Below, in pieces: positions 40,214 through 43,037 of a DNA stretch of 43,037 nt. The notes below the pieces were generated by a model that searched no databases, had not been told where the DNA came from, and saw nothing but the letters and a program-made list of their open reading frames with translations. The translations under genes were made by a program, and so were the position numbers. How positions within the stretch are numbered: position 1 is the first letter of the stretch; the number at the start of each line of letters is the position of its first letter. Origin of the DNA: Gammaproteobacteria bacterium (lineage in GTDB: Bacteria > Pseudomonadota > Gammaproteobacteria > Pseudomonadales > Azotimanducaceae); the NCBI GenBank assembly GCA_026707045.1, contig JAPOXO010000092.1, positions 1 through 43,037 on the forward strand, read 5' to 3'.

Positions 40214-42958
40214 ATGTTAGACAACTTTCTGAAGTCGTTCTTCGGAAGCAAAAACGCTCGTGAACTCAAGCGTATGGAAGGTCTGGTTCGCACCATCAAC
40301 AGCCATACGGATTCCACCAGCCAGCTAACCGACGAGCAGCTGTTAAAAAAGACCACCGAATTCAGAGATCGCCACAAAAAGGGTGAAACTCTCGATCAGC
40401 TGCTGCCTGAAGTCTTTGCCTGCGTACGCGAAGCGGGCGAACGAGCCAACCAGACTCGACACTTCGATGTACAGCTGATAGGCGGCATCGCGCTCCATGA
40501 AGGCAAGATAGCGGAAATGCGCACTGGGGAAGGCAAGACCCTGGTTGCGACCTTGGCCGCCTATCTAAATTCCCTTTCGGGCAAGGGTGTACACATTGTC
40601 ACAGTAAACGACTACTTGGCTCGTCGAGATGCCGATTGGATGGGGCCAATCTATAGAGCTTTAGGTGCGAGCGTAGGAGTTGTTCAGTCGACGCAACGCG
40701 ATCAAGAAGAAAAACGAATTGCGTATCAGGCCGACATAACGTACGGGACAAATAACGAACTTGGATGGGACTACCTGCGCGACAACATGGCCATTAGTAA
40801 GGAGTCTCAATTTCAAAGAGGACTAAATTTCGCCATAGTCGACGAAGTTGATTCCATTTTGATCGACGAAGCGCGGACACCTTTGATTATCTCGGGTGCA
40901 GTCGAAGAAACTACCGAACTTTACAGGCAAATCAACAAAATTGCGCCGCGACTTGAGCAGCAGGAGTATGTGGAGGACGCTCTTCCTGCAGTTCTGGGTG
41001 GCGAGACTCCGGAGGATACCGGAGACTTCTTCATCGACGAAAAGAATCGTTCCGTCGAGCTTACGGAGAGAGGACATCAACGCGTTGAGGAGCATTTGGT
41101 CAAAGCTGGCTTGTTGTCCGAAGGCGACAGCCTTTACTCTTCGGGAAACCTCGGACTGCTGCACCACGTAAGCGTGGCGCTAAAAGCTCACTTTTTGTTC
41201 AAACGTGATGTCGAGTACATGGTGACCAACGGAGAGGTCGTCATTATTGACGAGCACACTGGTCGAGCCATGCCAGGTCGAAGATGGTCGGACGGAATTC
41301 ACCAAGCGGTCGAAGCCAAGGAAGGAGTTTCCATACGGCAGGAGTCACAGACTTTTGCGTCAACGACATTCCAAAACTACTTCCGTTTGTATTCGAAGTT
41401 GGCGGGAATGACTGGTACCGCCGATACAGAAGCCTTTGAATTCAAACAGATATATCAATTGGAAGTGGTCGTCATCCCAACTCACCTTCCTATGATCCGA
41501 GACGACCGCAATGACTTGATCTACATGACGGAAGATGAGAAGTACGACGCCATTGTTCAAGATATCAATGAATGTACTGCTTCGTCGCAACCCGTGCTCG
41601 TTGGGACCACATCGATTGACTCCTCGGAGCGTCTGTCCAAGGAATTGAAGAGACGCAAAATCCAGCACAGCGTTCTTAATGCGAAGCATCATGAACGCGA
41701 AGCCGAAATCGTCGCCCAAGCCGGACGACCAGGCAATGTGACTATCGCGACCAATATGGCGGGACGGGGAACAGACATTGTCTTGGGCGGCAATTACAAC
41801 GCTGAAATCGCAGCGTTAGGAGACGAACCGGATTCGAAAAAGGTCTCCGCCATCATGGAAAGCTGGGACGAACGGCACAAGCAAGTCATCGACGCTGGCG
41901 GACTGCATATCGTGGGTACAGAACGTCACGAATCTCGACGCATTGACAATCAGTTGCGAGGACGATCGGGTCGTCAAGGTGATCCGGGATCATCCCGTTT
42001 CTACCTATCGATGGAAGATAACCTGATGCGACTGTTCGCATCGGAGCGTTGGAACAACATGATTCAATCGTTGGGCATTCAGCAAGGCGAGGCGATTGAG
42101 GCGAAGATGGTCAATAACGCCATCGAAAGAGCTCAACGGCGTGTTGAAGGTCGAAACTTCGATGTACGTAAGAACTTGCTTGAATTTGATGATGTATCCA
42201 ATGATCAAAGACTGGTTATTTACCAGAATCGGAATGAATTCCTTGATCAGGGAAGCGTGAGCGAGACCATCGAAGGAATGCGCTCACAAGTGATAGACGA
42301 ACTGACTACCTTGTACATCCCTCCAAATTCTGTTCCTGAAGAATGGGATGTTGGAGGATTCGAGCGAGTTCTAACTTCGGACTTTGGCATGCAACTTCCC
42401 GTCGCGCAATGGATGGAAGACGGAACTGTGAAGGACAGGGAGTCTGTTCGAGACAAAGTGTTCAACGAGCTTATGTCGTCCTATCAAATCAAACGAGAAT
42501 CGTGGGCCAGTCTTGGGTTGGATGCAGAAGCAATTGAAAAGCGACTAATGCTTTCAATCCTCGATCAAAAGTGGAAAGATCACTTGCAGGCCATGGAGCA
42601 ACTGAGGCAAGGCATTCACTTACGCGGTTATGCCCAGAAGCAGCCGAAACAGGAGTACAAGCGAGAATCATTCTTTTTGTTTGAAGAAATGCTCGCCAAC
42701 ATCAATCATGAGACCGTACGAATGCTGTCTCGGGTTGAAGTACAACAAAATCTTGACCGACGCGCTGAAGAACTGCGTCGGCAGCAAGAAGCATTGCAGC
42801 GCTTGAGGTACCAACACGAGGGCTCCGAGAGCGATGGCGGGCGGGAAACCCCAGCCGCTAGGACATTCAAACGTGAGCAGCCTAAAGTAGGACGCAACGC
42901 ACCGTGTCCATGCGGGTCCGGCAAGAAGTACAAACAATGTTGCGGTCGCGCTGCTTAG
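40214..42958 (+). CDS. secA: Preprotein translocase ATPase SecA
   Basis: 914 aa, full length. Walker A is [13 protein letters not shown] at residues 102-114, followed by the [19 protein letters not shown] segment, GTADTEA, and the second ATPase lobe with [14 protein letters not shown] and [24 protein letters not shown]. The C-terminus ends in the zinc-binding SEC-C motif [13 protein letters not shown], which contacts SecB and lipids. SecA drives export through SecYEG, the route for the signal-peptide proteins in this window. No Shine-Dalgarno sequence is evident just before the ATG. It is followed by argJ, as in Pseudomonas. Confidence 0.98.
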   Translation: MLDNFLKSFFGSKNARELKRMEGLVRTINSHTDSTSQLTDEQLLKKTTEFRDRHKKGETLDQLLPEVFACVREAGERANQTRHFDVQLIGGIALHEGKIAEMRTGEGKTLVATLAAYLNSLSGKGVHIVTVNDYLARRDADWMGPIYRALGASVGVVQSTQRDQEEKRIAYQADITYGTNNELGWDYLRDNMAISKESQFQRGLNFAIVDEVDSILIDEARTPLIISGAVEETTELYRQINKIAPRLEQQEYVEDALPAVLGGETPEDTGDFFIDEKNRSVELTERGHQRVEEHLVKAGLLSEGDSLYSSGNLGLLHHVSVALKAHFLFKRDVEYMVTNGEVVIIDEHTGRAMPGRRWSDGIHQAVEAKEGVSIRQESQTFASTTFQNYFRLYSKLAGMTGTADTEAFEFKQIYQLEVVVIPTHLPMIRDDRNDLIYMTEDEKYDAIVQDINECTASSQPVLVGTTSIDSSERLSKELKRRKIQHSVLNAKHHEREAEIVAQAGRPGNVTIATNMAGRGTDIVLGGNYNAEIAALGDEPDSKKVSAIMESWDERHKQVIDAGGLHIVGTERHESRRIDNQLRGRSGRQGDPGSSRFYLSMEDNLMRLFASERWNNMIQSLGIQQGEAIEAKMVNNAIERAQRRVEGRNFDVRKNLLEFDDVSNDQRLVIYQNRNEFLDQGSVSETIEGMRSQVIDELTTLYIPPNSVPEEWDVGGFERVLTSDFGMQLPVAQWMEDGTVKDRESVRDKVFNELMSSYQIKRESWASLGLDAEAIEKRLMLSILDQKWKDHLQAMEQLRQGIHLRGYAQKQPKQEYKRESFFLFEEMLANINHETVRMLSRVEVQQNLDRRAEELRRQQEALQRLRYQHEGSESDGGRETPAARTFKREQPKVGRNAPCPCGSGKKYKQCCGRAA

Positions 42959-42987
42959 AGAATTAGAACCCACAACTCTATAGCTCC

Positions 42988-43037
42988 ATGCCGGTCAACC
43001 TTCCCGAAACCTTGTCTTTACGCCCAATCGACGGTGT
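42988..43037 (+). CDS. argJ: Start of a probable ArgJ (glutamate N-acetyltransferase), cut by window edge
   Basis: ATG at 42988 opens MPVNLPETLSLRPIDG, which runs off the window after 16 complete codons. The short N-terminal pattern (L-x-P-I/V-x-G) and the position just after secA fit ArgJ of Pseudomonas and relatives, which recycles the acetyl group in arginine synthesis. The call depends mainly on gene order. Confidence 0.5.
   Translation, partial: MPVNLPETLSLRPIDG

Noticed and set aside
40185-40220. Twelve-codon frame overlapping the secA start
   Set aside because: It overlaps the secA ATG in a coupling-like way but has no ribosome site; too weak to call a SecM-like leader.
1-43037. CRISPR arrays, tRNA genes, insertion sequences, prophage
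   Set aside because: I saw no regularly spaced direct repeats, no cloverleaf candidates in gaps, and no transposase or integrase motifs in any real frame.

Overview
This is a chromosomal segment of a gammaproteobacterium. It carries the conserved backbone rplM-rpsI-petABC-sspA-sspB / dolP-lpoA / rsmI-rnpB / rsmH-ftsL-ftsI-murE-mraY-murD-ftsW-murC-ftsQ-ftsA-ftsZ-lpxC / dciA / secA-argJ, the order familiar from Pseudomonas and its relatives. MurE has the DNPR motif of the meso-diaminopimelate type, and SspB, LpoA and DolP also point to Gammaproteobacteria. Base composition is moderate. The species cannot be fixed from this window. The large secreted Asp-rich calcium-binding-type protein would fit a marine lineage, but that is inference.

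Left arm (1-10286) is accessory. It holds the N-terminus of a secreted DUF1800 protein, a LuxR-type regulator, an orphan RelB-like antitoxin with a near-perfect operator palindrome, and a 1165-aa ABC-2-type permease fused to an M1-aminopeptidase-like domain that lacks the HEXXH zinc site. It continues with an AAA/DUF4143 ATPase, a small membrane protein coupled to an ACAD10/11-like phosphotransferase, and a mandelate racemase/enolase-superfamily enzyme.

Centre (10348-18911) is core: ribosomal proteins L13 and S9, the cytochrome bc1 complex, the stringent starvation proteins, two envelope lipoproteins (DolP, LpoA), RsmI and RNase P RNA. Several of these genes use TTG starts. The 5' ends of lpoA and rsmI overlap head to head. 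RsmI has drifted at several conserved motifs. yraN and diaA are absent from between lpoA and dolP.

An insert (18948-25989) lies between rnpB and rsmH, where mraZ is expected. It holds a CHY zinc-finger gene and a translationally coupled pair. The pair is a membrane-anchored protein resembling the prodomain of M12B-like metallopeptidases, followed by a 1914-aa secreted zinc metallopeptidase with alternating thrombospondin-type-3 and FG-GAP/integrin-like blocks. This pair is the best candidate for an undescribed system in the window.

Right arm (26164-43037) is the division and cell wall (dcw) cluster. Every junction from rsmH to ftsA overlaps, yet murF, murG, murB and ddl are missing. FtsI has SSQ instead of SSN in its second catalytic motif. 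A possible leader peptide, a hairpin and an operator-like palindrome precede rsmH. After lpxC come dciA (opposite strand), secA with a recognisable promoter, and the first codons of argJ.
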